Shown: positions 18,919-27,372 of the stretch, piece by piece
Numbering within the stretch: position 1 is the stretch's first letter
How the letters are laid out: every line of letters starts with the position of its first letter
NCBI GenBank assembly: GCA_041391505.1
Contig: JAWKNW010000028.1
Span: 1-64,000, forward strand
Direction: 5' to 3'
Source: Rhodothermales bacterium
GTDB lineage: Bacteria; Bacteroidota; Rhodothermia; Rhodothermales; JAHQVL01
Length of the DNA stretch: 64,000 bases
Program-made: the position numbers and the translations under genes
Notes under the pieces: model-generated
Told to the model about the DNA's origin: nothing
The model's database searches: none
What the model saw: only the letters and a program-made list of their open reading frames with translations

Positions 18919-19404
18919 CAACGACGAGGCTGGGATGCCCATACGACGCCAGACTGGCAAAACGGGCAAAAAGGATTCTACAATGGCGAAGAACGATTGC
19001 ACATCGGTATCCATGTAGCCAGAGGTGTAATGGGCGAATTCAGGCGACGTCAATGGGAGGCACAGGTAGGCGTACTTTTTCCCTTCATTGAACAGCGTCG
19101 TCTGCAACTGATTGATCTGCTGTCACACTCGATTCCATTGCCCACTTCTCGGTCACGAAATGGTTTCACCCAAGAAATCACGCGTCCCGACGAACTGGAG
19201 CTGTCGAATATGCTTGATTTTCTTAGATCAGCATCTGGCGTGGAAAGCGAATTGATTGAAACGGTGGGAAAACTCAAAGCTATGCGTGACGCTCTCGCAC
19301 ATCAAGAGACAGTCTCAAACCATGAGATTGCCCACCCCTATGCGGCTATTATTCGTCGCGCCCGCACCGAATACAGTCCAACCGCCTCGATCCGAAGAGT
19401 ATGA
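18919..19404 (+). pseudogene. HEPN-like C-terminal fragment, probably frameshifted off the upstream gene
   Basis: The open frame reads 'RRGWDAHTTPDWQNGQKGFY' and 'ERLHIGIHVARG', then all-helical sequence with 'FPFIEQRRLQLIDLL', ending 'LKAMRDALAHQETVSNHEIA'. 'RDALAH' fits the Rx4-6H signature of HEPN domains, many of which are RNases in defence and toxin systems. There is no ATG: the first possible starts are TTG 18997 or later. The frame opens exactly where the upstream gene ends, consistent with one indel near 18900 having split a ~385-residue protein. The HEPN assignment rests on the motif and helicity only. Confidence 0.45.
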
Positions 19405-19609
19405 TGACAGCAGTTGGCAGCCGTTCCGCGTCCTGCAAGTTAGAACCGACTCTCTTTCCGTACTTAACATGGGGCGAATGACTGACCGAGCCCTATGCGC
19501 ACCTTGAACAACGTAATCGCGCATCATGGGCACGCCAGTATTTATTTTTCGTCAATGCTTTCTCGCGCATATCGCTTCGTCCCTCCATGGCTAGCCACCC
19601 CAACCCCTC

Positions 19610-20233
19610 ATGCCCGAATCGAAGCCTTCCGAATACGCCCAGGTGCAGGCCGAAATCGCTTCGCTGCCACCTGATGCCCAGGTTAATTATCTAATGACCC
19701 GATTATCAGGCTACTGGGCTGCAGCCTACCGGGCCACTACAGACCATCCGACGGATTTACACACGGTATCCTACGGCAGCTTCCATTATCTATTCGACTG
19801 TTTTCCGATGTTCTCGGAAGATTTTAAGGCCGACAACGAGCATCCTATCGAGCCCCGCATGGTGGCGGCGTATGGCGTCTCAAATCCAAACGAGGGCGCA
19901 CGCGACGACTATCGCCTGCGCGGCTGGGTGGGCGCCACCGAGACGTACTTCGGCAAAGAATGGGACAAAGGGCATTTCATCGCTCACTCAATCGGAGGAG
20001 CGGTCGATCTGGTCGAGCTCAATGTCTTTTTACATCTAAGAAGCCTGAATCGTGGCTGGTCCGACCAGGGAAAACGATTCAGGTCCATGGAACGGGCATG
20101 CAGCCGGCGCGCCGGCACATTCTGTTTTCATCGTCCCCTGTATGATGACGCCTCCAATCGACCGGCACGCCTGGAATTTGGCCTACTGCGCGAGGACGGT
20201 ACGTTTTGGATAGATTTGTTCGACAACCTATAG
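19610..20233 (+). CDS. DNA/RNA non-specific endonuclease (NUC superfamily)
   Basis: 207 residues, no signal peptide. The betabetaalpha-Me core is visible: 'EWDKGHFIAHSIGG' (D119-K-G-H122 in place of the classic DRGH), then 'ELNVFLHLRSLNRGWS' with the metal-site Asn (~138) and Arg/Asn, followed by 'FRSMERACSRRAGTFCFHRP' and 'LEFGLLREDGTFWI'. The family cleaves DNA and RNA with a single Mg ion. Because the protein appears cytoplasmic and closes a defence-like island, an intracellular effector role is plausible. It lies 205 bp past the HEPN-like fragment and may be a separate transcript. The reading frame looks intact. Confidence 0.75.
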   Translation: MPESKPSEYAQVQAEIASLPPDAQVNYLMTRLSGYWAAAYRATTDHPTDLHTVSYGSFHYLFDCFPMFSEDFKADNEHPIEPRMVAAYGVSNPNEGARDDYRLRGWVGATETYFGKEWDKGHFIAHSIGGAVDLVELNVFLHLRSLNRGWSDQGKRFRSMERACSRRAGTFCFHRPLYDDASNRPARLEFGLLREDGTFWIDLFDNL

Positions 20234-20572
20234 GCCGGCGATTCACGTGCGAACCTCCAGTTCCGAGCTCAGGAGGAGCTTTCTGATAACCGCGAGTGCT
20301 GCAATCGTCCCATCACAAACGGCGCTGGCTCGCCCAATGCCTCCATACACCCCACCAACGCACGTCGGCGGCGGCCTCCAGCGATCAGAACCTCGCGTTG
20401 TCCTGCATAAGGCACAGCGTACCGATCAAAACCTGATGCCCCCCGACATGTACGACAAGACGATATTCGCCGGGCATACTCGACATCAACGATTCGCTCT
20501 GATCCAACCAGATCGGGCACATATAGTCTGATTGGTAACGAGTTGGCCTGTCTGAGCTATCGTTTCAGCGCT
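20234..20572. other. Intergenic, possible decayed minus-strand fragment
   Basis: No intact gene is supported. On the minus strand two frames give protein-like pieces ('VPDLVGSERIVDVEYAGEYR', 'VGGHQVLIGTLCLMQDNAR', then after a stop 'DGTIAALAVIRKLLLSSELE'), which could be a relic at the island's distal end. I cannot name the family. Confidence 0.3.
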
Positions 20573-21253
20573 TCATATCTCGCCTTTCCGGATCGCCTTG
20601 CCCACCGCCTCGGCGGCCGAGTTCACATGGAGCTTCTGGTAGATATTGCGCAGGTGCGAATCCACGGTGTGCCGGCTCAGATGCAACTCCGCCGCCATCT
20701 CCAGCTGACGAAACCCGCGCTCCATAAGCCGCAGGATCTCGCGCTCACGCTCGCTCAATTCGTACTCCTCGGCCTGCTGCTTTTGCCGCTGAAAGAAGAG
20801 TCCCACTTTCCGCGCCACCGGGGGCGACATGCACATGCCGCCGCGGTGCGCCTCGCGGATGCCGTTGACCACCTCGTCGGTCACGAGCGGTTTCACCAGA
20901 TACCCGCAGGCGCCGGCTCCGAGCGCCGCGTAGATGACTTCTGCCTCGTCCCGCACGGTAAGCATGATGATGGCCGACTCGGGCTGCATCTGTCTGAGCA
21001 CGCGAGCCCCCTCGATCCCGCTCATCATCGGTTTCCGACCAGAGAGGATCTCGACGTCGAGTACGAAGACATCCGGCTCTTCGACCAACGGGGACTCGAT
21101 CAGGGCTTCGAGCAACGCCTCGCAGGTGGCGTAGGCGCCCCCGCAATGCATGTCGTTCACTTCCTCGAGGAGCGCGATCAGGTTGTTACGCTGCTCGTCG
21201 CTGTCTTCTACAATCCACACGCTGATCGATGAACGCGGCATCTCGGTTTGCAC
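20573..21253 (-). CDS. NarL/LuxR-family response regulator
   Basis: 226 residues. The receiver domain starts at 'SVWIVEDSDEQ' with acidic residues E16/D17, phospho-acceptor D66 ('VFVLDVEIL') and switch Lys121 ('GYLVKPLV'). The C-terminal LuxR helix-turn-helix spans ~165-220 ('LSEREREILRLMERGFRQLE', 'HLSRHTVDSHLRNIYQKL'). It is transcribed 65 bp behind the propeller histidine kinase, its evident partner. The target genes are unknown. Confidence 0.93.
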   Translation of the reverse strand: MQTEMPRSSISVWIVEDSDEQRNNLIALLEEVNDMHCGGAYATCEALLEALIESPLVEEPDVFVLDVEILSGRKPMMSGIEGARVLRQMQPESAIIMLTVRDEAEVIYAALGAGACGYLVKPLVTDEVVNGIREAHRGGMCMSPPVARKVGLFFQRQKQQAEEYELSEREREILRLMERGFRQLEMAAELHLSRHTVDSHLRNIYQKLHVNSAAEAVGKAIRKGEI

Positions 21254-21318
21254 AGGTATTTTCGTATTCGGTCAACAGTACATAGTACGATCATGCACAC
21301 CCCCCGCACATGGCGCAT

Positions 21319-24300
21319 TTACGTGATGCTGACGGAAAGTTCGATGCGTGTGCCGGCGCCCGGAGCGCTCTCGACTTTCAACGTGCCCCCGATCGCCCGG
21401 GTGCGGTCGTCCATGTGCCCCATCCCGTAGCCGGCCCGTTGTACGTCGGTGTCAAAACCGGATCCGTCGTCGGCGACGGTCACGGTGAGCACGCCGGCTT
21501 CGTACGCCACAGCCACATCCACCCGGCCCGCGTCGGCGTGTTTCATGGCGTTGTGCATCGCCTCCTTGGCGATCATGTAGATATGCTGCCGCTTCTCCAT
21601 CTCCAGGGCGATTGGAGGTACCGTGTCCGGCGCGTGAAAAGCGGCTTTCCCGCTCGGGAAAAACACAAAAACGACCTGATGCAGCCGGTCGATCAGACCG
21701 GGAAGGGTATCGTTGTTGGATTCCACCACCCACGTGACGTCGCGCACGTAATCGAACATGTCGCGCGCCCGGCCCCATAGTTCAAGCAGGACGCGGCGAT
21801 CTTCCACGCTGAAGCGGTCCGAACGGCCGAGGCGCTCAAGCGAAAACACAAGCCCGTTCAGATCGCTCCCGATGTCGTCATGGAGTTCACGGACCATGTT
21901 TCGACGCGCCGTCTCCCGCTCCGCCTGAGCGCGGCGCTCGGTCTGCTCGAGCCGGAGTTTCATGCTCGCGCGATAGGCAAAGAACAGGCCGACGCCCAGA
22001 CCCGCCCCCAATAAGAGCAGAACCTGGACCCACCAGCGTTGATACCAGGCGGGGACGATCACTACCGCCAACCGGGCCTCGTGCTCACTCCACACCCCAT
22101 CGTTGTTCGCGCCGATCACGCGAAACGTGTACTCCCCCGGCGACAGATTCGGGTAGCGTGCCACCGGATTGGAGCTATATACCCAGTGAGCATCCACGCC
22201 GTCGAGGCGATATGCGTAGCGATTGTCCGCCGGCGTGTCGAATTCGAGCGCAGCGAAATGAACCGTGAACTCGTTCTGATCGTGATCGAGCCTGACCGAA
22301 GACGTGTAGGCTATCGATCGGGGCAGCGGATAGGGCTGTCCGAACAGATCGAACCCCGTCAACGCCATCAGCGGCGGGGTCGGGTTATTTCGAATCGAGT
22401 CCGGCAAAAACGCGACGAGCCCTTCGTTGGTCCCAAAAAACAGCTCGCCCCGCCGACTGCGATGACAGGCGCCATCCAGAAATGACGCGGTGGGCAACCC
22501 GTCCGACGCGGTGTAGATGGCCGCCACCTGCTGGCGATCGCCGTCGATGCGGGCAAGGCCGTCCGCCGTCGACGCCCAGATGTCGTTGCCCATTCCCGGG
22601 AGCACGCACATCACCGTATTGTGCGGAAGACTGTCGGCTACGGTAAACAGACGCAGCGCATCGGTCTCCGGATCGATGCGCATCAAGCCGTCTCCGGTCG
22701 TCGCGGCCCATATCGCGCCATCGGGCGTTTCGGCGAGGCTCACGATCTTCATACGGGACGTGCGCAACGGCATATCCGTAACCGACGGGACGCGCGAGAA
22801 GATGCCATGCGTACGATCCAGCCGCTCCAGGCCACCGCCTACCGTACCGACCCAGAATCGGCCGGCCTGATCTTCCAGCATCGGCCACACGGAAAAATGC
22901 GCCGGCCCCGTCGTAGCCCCTCCGGCATACGGGTAGTGTATGAAGCTGTCGGTCGACGCATCGTAGCGGGCCATGCCACTCGTCACCGTGCCGGTCCACA
23001 GGGTGCCGGACACGTCCTCGTAAACGGAGTAGATGAGCGCGTCCGGCAGCGTGCCGGATGCCGGACCCGGAACGTACCGGCTGAACCGATCGCGGGATGG
23101 ATCATATCGGCTGATCCCGCCTCCCCCGGTAGCCACCCAGATGTTGCCGTCGCGATCCTCGGTAATCGACCATATCTGGTCGAAACTCAGGCTGCCCGGG
23201 TCCGCCGGCTCGCTGACGAAGCGCCGTACCGTGCCGGCCGACCGATCCAGCCGGTCCAGTCCGCCGCCCAGATACCCGACCCATAGATAACCGTTGCGAT
23301 CTTCGTGGATCGCATTGACCCGTGGATGCGAAAGCATGCCGGCCTCCCGTGTCGCGCGAGGCCATAACACCTCAAAAGCTTTGGGCGAGCGGCGTTTATT
23401 CAGCCCGTTCCAGGTGCCGACGAAAAGATGACCCGATCGGTCCACCAGCAGCGAGGTGACATCGTCGCTGGATAATGAGGAAGCATCTGTCTCCTCTTCG
23501 GTCGCACAATCCCAGTTCCCGGGCGCACCGCCGTACACACAGAGGCCATAACCCCAGATGCCGACCCAGATCCGGCCCTGGCCATCCTGTTCGATGGCGT
23601 ACACATTCGCCTCAGTGGAATTGCCAACGATCCGGCGCCCCGCGCGAACGGCCAATGCCTCCCGGGTCTCCGGGTGCCATTGCACGACGCCCCCGCCCAC
23701 CAATCCGATCCATAACGTGCCCTTTTCATCAACCAGGAGCGATTTGATGATGAGCGAATCGGCCGGCGTACCGGTTTGAATCGGGCGGAAACCAGCCTCG
23801 CCTGGCGGCCGATAGGCAAGACCTCGTTGCGTCCCGACGTAGAGCCCATCCTGCCCGTCCACCCCGAGCGCAGAAAAACCCGACACGTCGTCGAGTTGTG
23901 TATCGACCTCGGTGTAGGTATTCGTCAGTCTGTCGAACCGATACAGCCCGCGCCAGGTGGCTACCCACAAGGCGCCATCTTCCGTAATAGCCAGCGCGTT
24001 GATAATGCCCCGGCCAAACACCGAACTGTCTCCCGGCATCTCGAGGTAGTGGTCCACTTCACCGGTCGTGAGATCCAGTCGATTCAACCCGTTTCGTGTT
24101 CCGATCCATAGACTACCCCCGCGAGCCAGCAGCGCGCCAGGCTGGATGGCGTTATCGGTCAGATAGGCATCTCCAGCGGGAAAGTGCGTAAACGAACGGC
24201 CATCGTAGCGATTCAAGCCATCGAATGTACCGACCCAGAGAAAGCCCTGCTCATCCTGTTCCAGCGCGGTGATGGCCAGCGAGGACAGTCCATCGGTCGT

Positions 24301-24426
24301 ACCCATGCGATCGAACCGCGTCGCGTGCTGGGCACATACCGGGGTATATAACAGCATCCCCAGCGCACAGACGAGCGTCATGGAGACGAGCGATGGAGGA
24401 TGGCAACCGATTGACCGAATCATCAT
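21319..24426 (-). CDS. Two-component sensor with periplasmic propeller and HisKA_3 kinase
   Basis: 1,035 residues. A signal peptide near the N-terminus ('LVCALGMLLYTPVCAQ') precedes about two dozen two-component-propeller blades of the form 'LWIGTRNGLNRLD'. A Y_Y_Y domain ('YAYRLDGVDAHWVYSS', 'LSPGEYTFRVIGANNDG') and one transmembrane helix (~795-818) come next. The cytoplasmic part has the HisKA_3 phosphorylation motif 'RELHDDIGSDLNG' (His ~844) and a HATPase domain ('NAMKHADA', 'VADDGSGFD', 'GYGMGHMDDR'). In Bacteroidota such sensors often respond to carbohydrates at polysaccharide loci. No CUT operon adjoins, so the ligand is unknown. It phosphorylates the response regulator just downstream. 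Confidence 0.93.
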   Translation of the reverse strand: MMIRSIGCHPPSLVSMTLVCALGMLLYTPVCAQHATRFDRMGTTDGLSSLAITALEQDEQGFLWVGTFDGLNRYDGRSFTHFPAGDAYLTDNAIQPGALLARGGSLWIGTRNGLNRLDLTTGEVDHYLEMPGDSSVFGRGIINALAITEDGALWVATWRGLYRFDRLTNTYTEVDTQLDDVSGFSALGVDGQDGLYVGTQRGLAYRPPGEAGFRPIQTGTPADSLIIKSLLVDEKGTLWIGLVGGGVVQWHPETREALAVRAGRRIVGNSTEANVYAIEQDGQGRIWVGIWGYGLCVYGGAPGNWDCATEEETDASSLSSDDVTSLLVDRSGHLFVGTWNGLNKRRSPKAFEVLWPRATREAGMLSHPRVNAIHEDRNGYLWVGYLGGGLDRLDRSAGTVRRFVSEPADPGSLSFDQIWSITEDRDGNIWVATGGGGISRYDPSRDRFSRYVPGPASGTLPDALIYSVYEDVSGTLWTGTVTSGMARYDASTDSFIHYPYAGGATTGPAHFSVWPMLEDQAGRFWVGTVGGGLERLDRTHGIFSRVPSVTDMPLRTSRMKIVSLAETPDGAIWAATTGDGLMRIDPETDALRLFTVADSLPHNTVMCVLPGMGNDIWASTADGLARIDGDRQQVAAIYTASDGLPTASFLDGACHRSRRGELFFGTNEGLVAFLPDSIRNNPTPPLMALTGFDLFGQPYPLPRSIAYTSSVRLDHDQNEFTVHFAALEFDTPADNRYAYRLDGVDAHWVYSSNPVARYPNLSPGEYTFRVIGANNDGVWSEHEARLAVVIVPAWYQRWWVQVLLLLGAGLGVGLFFAYRASMKLRLEQTERRAQAERETARRNMVRELHDDIGSDLNGLVFSLERLGRSDRFSVEDRRVLLELWGRARDMFDYVRDVTWVVESNNDTLPGLIDRLHQVVFVFFPSGKAAFHAPDTVPPIALEMEKRQHIYMIAKEAMHNAMKHADAGRVDVAVAYEAGVLTVTVADDGSGFDTDVQRAGYGMGHMDDRTRAIGGTLKVESAPGAGTRIELSVSIT

Positions 24427-24848
24427 AGGGTGTTGCAGCCTAAAGCGTCGAGTGGCGCGGTCTCATGCCAGAGCCTGCGTCATGAACCGTCCCCGGGCGC
24501 ATGCTCCGCGGCCGCGCGGTCAGATGCGGGATGCTCGATGCGTGATGATGGCCCCATGCAGGGTTCTCGTAGCCCGCATCCCATGAAGCGCGCGCCAGGA
24601 CGCGTCCGATACGTTCTTAACGGAGTCGCAAAGATAGGACTTAGCGCGCCGGTATAACACATGACCTGATCATGTTATATCGACCCGACTCGGTAGCCGC
24701 AGCGTGCCGGGATTTCAGTGGGTGGTCGCATTGTAGTCCCCCGATGAAAGGATGTGAACGGCACACTACGATCGACCGATACAAAAAAAGACCTGGCTCG
24801 CTCTCGAACCAGGTCTTTTCAGGGTAACCCGCTTGGGCTGACATATGC
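24427..24848. other. Intergenic region between sensor kinase and infA
   Basis: No gene is supported. It contains the infA terminator (24784-24820) and an imperfect inverted repeat at 24653-24679 (TATAACACATGA ... TCATGTTATA) of unknown significance, about 230 bp upstream of the kinase start. Confidence 0.5.
24784..24820 (-). terminator. Rho-independent terminator of infA
   Basis: On the minus strand the stem 'AAGACCTGG' / 'CCAGGTCTT' has a 12-nt loop and is followed by a run of seven T. It lies ~30 bp past the infA stop. Confidence 0.9.
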
Positions 24849-25070
24849 TTATCCTTTGTGCCGATAGACGATGCGGCCTTTCGTGAGATCGTAGGGAGAC
24901 ATCTCGACGTCGACGCGGTCGCCGGGCAGAATCTTGATGAAGAACTTGCGCATCTTGCCGGACAGCAGTCCGAGGATGGTATGTCCGTTTTCGAGCTCGA
25001 CGCGGAACTGGGTATTCGGGAGGGCCTCGGTGACTTTTCCGAACTGAACGATTGGTTGCTGTTTGGCCAT
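24849..25070 (-). CDS. infA: Translation initiation factor IF-1
   Basis: 73 residues starting 'MAKQQPIVQFGKVTEALPN', a single S1/OB fold with the family blocks 'FRVELENGHTILG', 'GKMRKFFIKILPGDRVDVEM', 'SPYDLTKGRIVYRHK'. IF-1 binds the ribosomal A site with IF-2 and IF-3 during initiation. The usual start leaves only weak ribosome-binding complementarity upstream, as is common in this group. It is monocistronic with its own terminator; no ribosomal protein genes adjoin. Confidence 0.97.
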   Translation of the reverse strand: MAKQQPIVQFGKVTEALPNTQFRVELENGHTILGLLSGKMRKFFIKILPGDRVDVEMSPYDLTKGRIVYRHKG

Positions 25071-25283
25071 TCTATGGGCGCTTTTGCGCGTTGGTTTGAG
25101 GAATACGGGCGGCACATGCACTTCGCCGCGCACGACTAATTGCCGTTATGCACTCCTAGGTACGCACTCCTCGGCCACATGGTCCGCCGCCGGCGCATTT
25201 TCCTCGCGCGCCACCGCCGAACATCCCGCCGGCGCAGGGTTATAACGGCACGCACCAAAACCCGCCCGCCCGGCCGCTTCAGC

Positions 25284-26423
25284 ATGTATCTCTACCAGGA
25301 AAACCGACGCTTTTTCGCCCAGATCGCCCACGGCACCGAAGAACTCGGCGCCGTGGAACTGGCCGAACTCGGCGCCCGTTCGGTCTCGACCTCCTACCGG
25401 GGGCTGTTTTTCGACGCCAACCCTGCGTCCCTCTACCGCATCGTCTACGGATCCCGCCTCGTCACGCGCGTCCTCGCCCCCATCGCCGCCTTCCACTGCC
25501 ACAATCCGGACTACCTGTACCGGACAGCGATGGACATCGAATGGAGCGATTTTCTCCCGTCCGACGGCACCTTCGCCGTCTTCGCCAACGTCTCCAACAG
25601 CAAGATCCGGCACTCGAAATACGCCGCGCTCCGCATCAAGGACGCCATCGCCGACCAGTTCCGGGAACGATCCGGCAGCCGGCCCGACGTCGACACGCGC
25701 GACCCGGATCTCTGGATCAACCTCTACATCGAGAACAACCACGCCACGATCAGCATCGACGCCTCCGGCGGCTCCCAGCACCGCCGGGGCTATCGCCTCG
25801 AAGCCGGCCGGGCGCCGATGCAAGAAACTGTCGCCGCCGCCATCATCCGCTATAGCGGTTGGGACGGCGACATGCCGCTGTACGACCCCATGTGCGGATC
25901 GGGCACCCTCCTCGCCGAAGCCCTCATGCAGTACGGCCGCGTGCCGGCCGGCTACCTCCGCTCCCGGTTCGGGTTCGAGCGGCTGCCTGACTTCGACGCC
26001 CGCCGATGGAAGGAGATCAAGGCGGAGATGGACGGCCAGATCCGCGTGCTGCCCGAAGGCCTCATCGCCGGCAGCGATCGCTCCCCCGACGCCATCGCCA
26101 TCGCCCGCTCCAACCTCAGCGCCCTCCCCGACGGCGAACGGATTCGGCTCAGCGTCACGCCCTTCGAAAACCTCCCCGGCCTCGCCGGCAAATACATCGT
26201 CACCAACCCGCCCTACGGCCTCCGACTCGGACGCGACGAGAACCTCCAACCCTTCTACAAGGCGTTCGGCGACTTCCTGAAACAGCAATGCACGGGCTCG
26301 AAGGCCTTCGTCTACGTCGGTGACCGCGAGTTGCTGAAATTCGTGGGGCTCCGCCCGTCCTGGAAAAAGCCGCTGGTCAACGGCTCGCTCGACGGCCGCC
26401 TGGCCTGTTATGAGATGTATTGA
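25284..26423 (+). CDS. THUMP-domain RNA methyltransferase (RlmL-N/Trm-like, UPF0020)
   Basis: 379 residues starting 'MYLYQENRRFFAQIAHGTEE'. The N-terminal ~165 residues match the ferredoxin-like/THUMP RNA-binding half. The catalytic half has SAM motif I-like 'YDPMCGSGTLLAEAL' (~200-214), 'AGSDRSPDAIAIARSNL' and the N2-guanine/adenine motif 'NPPY' (308-311). The family installs m2G in rRNA (RlmL/YcbY, RlmK) or tRNA (TrmN/Trm14); which RNA is modified cannot be decided here. The longer in-frame extension upstream lacks family sequence. Confidence 0.87.
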   Translation: MYLYQENRRFFAQIAHGTEELGAVELAELGARSVSTSYRGLFFDANPASLYRIVYGSRLVTRVLAPIAAFHCHNPDYLYRTAMDIEWSDFLPSDGTFAVFANVSNSKIRHSKYAALRIKDAIADQFRERSGSRPDVDTRDPDLWINLYIENNHATISIDASGGSQHRRGYRLEAGRAPMQETVAAAIIRYSGWDGDMPLYDPMCGSGTLLAEALMQYGRVPAGYLRSRFGFERLPDFDARRWKEIKAEMDGQIRVLPEGLIAGSDRSPDAIAIARSNLSALPDGERIRLSVTPFENLPGLAGKYIVTNPPYGLRLGRDENLQPFYKAFGDFLKQQCTGSKAFVYVGDRELLKFVGLRPSWKKPLVNGSLDGRLACYEMY

Positions 26424-26668
26424 CCTGTTCTCACAAACTTCTCATCGTGCGATCAGGTTTAACACACGATGAATGTGTTATTTTTTTTACGCAAGTGACC
26501 CACATCCAGAGTACTATCTAGGCCGGCCGGTTCGAACTCGCGAATCGCCGTGCATTTCGTCGATTTTCTCGATCCACCCTCAGAGAGAACGCAAGGGCTT
26601 GCCATGCCCTCGTGGCATTCCCGTGGCGAAAGATCCAGGATCGCTATCGATCGAAAGCTTTATTGAAC

Positions 26669-27229
26669 ATGAAAAACCCCAGACATAACATCTCGCGCAT
26701 CGACACTCGAGCGACGCACGGATGGCAGGTCCGTATCACCCGAAAATCCAATCCCTGTTCGAAATTTTTTGCCGACCGCCAGAACGGCGGCCAGGATGAG
26801 GCCCTCAAGGCCGCCATGGCCTGGCGGGATGAGCAGCTGAAGTCGTCCCCCAAACTCGCGGGCCGCAGCATCGAGGAATCCCGCAAGGGGATCAAGACCG
26901 GGGTGCCCGGATTGATGGTCGGCTACGAAGAGGGCGCTACCGGCATCTTCCCGTACCTGAACGTCTCCGTCCGCCGGCACGGCAAACTGACGACGCGCAG
27001 CGTCTCCATCGCCAAATGGGGCCTCCGTGTCGCCCTCTGGAAAGCCTGCGTCGCCCTCGCCACGGCCACGATCGGCCGCGACGACCGGATGGCCATCCAG
27101 CAGCAGGCCCAGCAGCTGTTTAATGTCTCCTACCCCAACATCCAGGACGCGCTTGAAAAGCCGCAGCCGGCGGTGCCGGCTAAAGCGGACGAGGTGGAAG
27201 AAGACGTAGACGAACTCCAGGAAGCCTGA
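26669..27229 (+). CDS. AP2-like DNA-binding domain protein
   Basis: 186 residues. The N-terminal 'NISRIDTRATHGWQVRITRK' and 'KFFADRQNGGQDEALKAAMA' with 'WRDEQL' fit the three-strand-plus-helix AP2/ERF-like pattern found in bacterial and phage proteins. The middle contains 'GLMVGYEEGATGIFPYLNVS' and a second basic strand pair. The C-terminus is acidic (Glu/Asp-rich). In bacteria such domains often occur in homing endonucleases and mobile-element proteins, but no nuclease motif is present. A sequence-specific DNA-binding role is inferred. The gene stands alone. Confidence 0.55.
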   Translation: MKNPRHNISRIDTRATHGWQVRITRKSNPCSKFFADRQNGGQDEALKAAMAWRDEQLKSSPKLAGRSIEESRKGIKTGVPGLMVGYEEGATGIFPYLNVSVRRHGKLTTRSVSIAKWGLRVALWKACVALATATIGRDDRMAIQQQAQQLFNVSYPNIQDALEKPQPAVPAKADEVEEDVDELQEA

Positions 27230-27372
27230 AAAAAACGCGAGGCGCCGCCCCGCCCACCCGGGTACGGCGCCCCGCGCCTGAGCGCCCGAAAGCGCTCGTG
27301 CAACCACCTCGGCGTCATATTCTACCGAGCGCTGTTTTTTTGCCGCGCCCTGTTTCCCTGTTCAGGCGCCGG

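Noticed and set aside
7311..20233. Intact BREX system
   Set aside because: Only the brxL 3' remnant is present; no pglX, pglZ, brxC, brxA or brxB homologue is visible.
7100..20572. Integrative element with integrase and att repeats
   Set aside because: The position beside tRNA-Phe is suggestive, but I found no integrase gene and no copy of the tRNA 3' end at the distal boundary.
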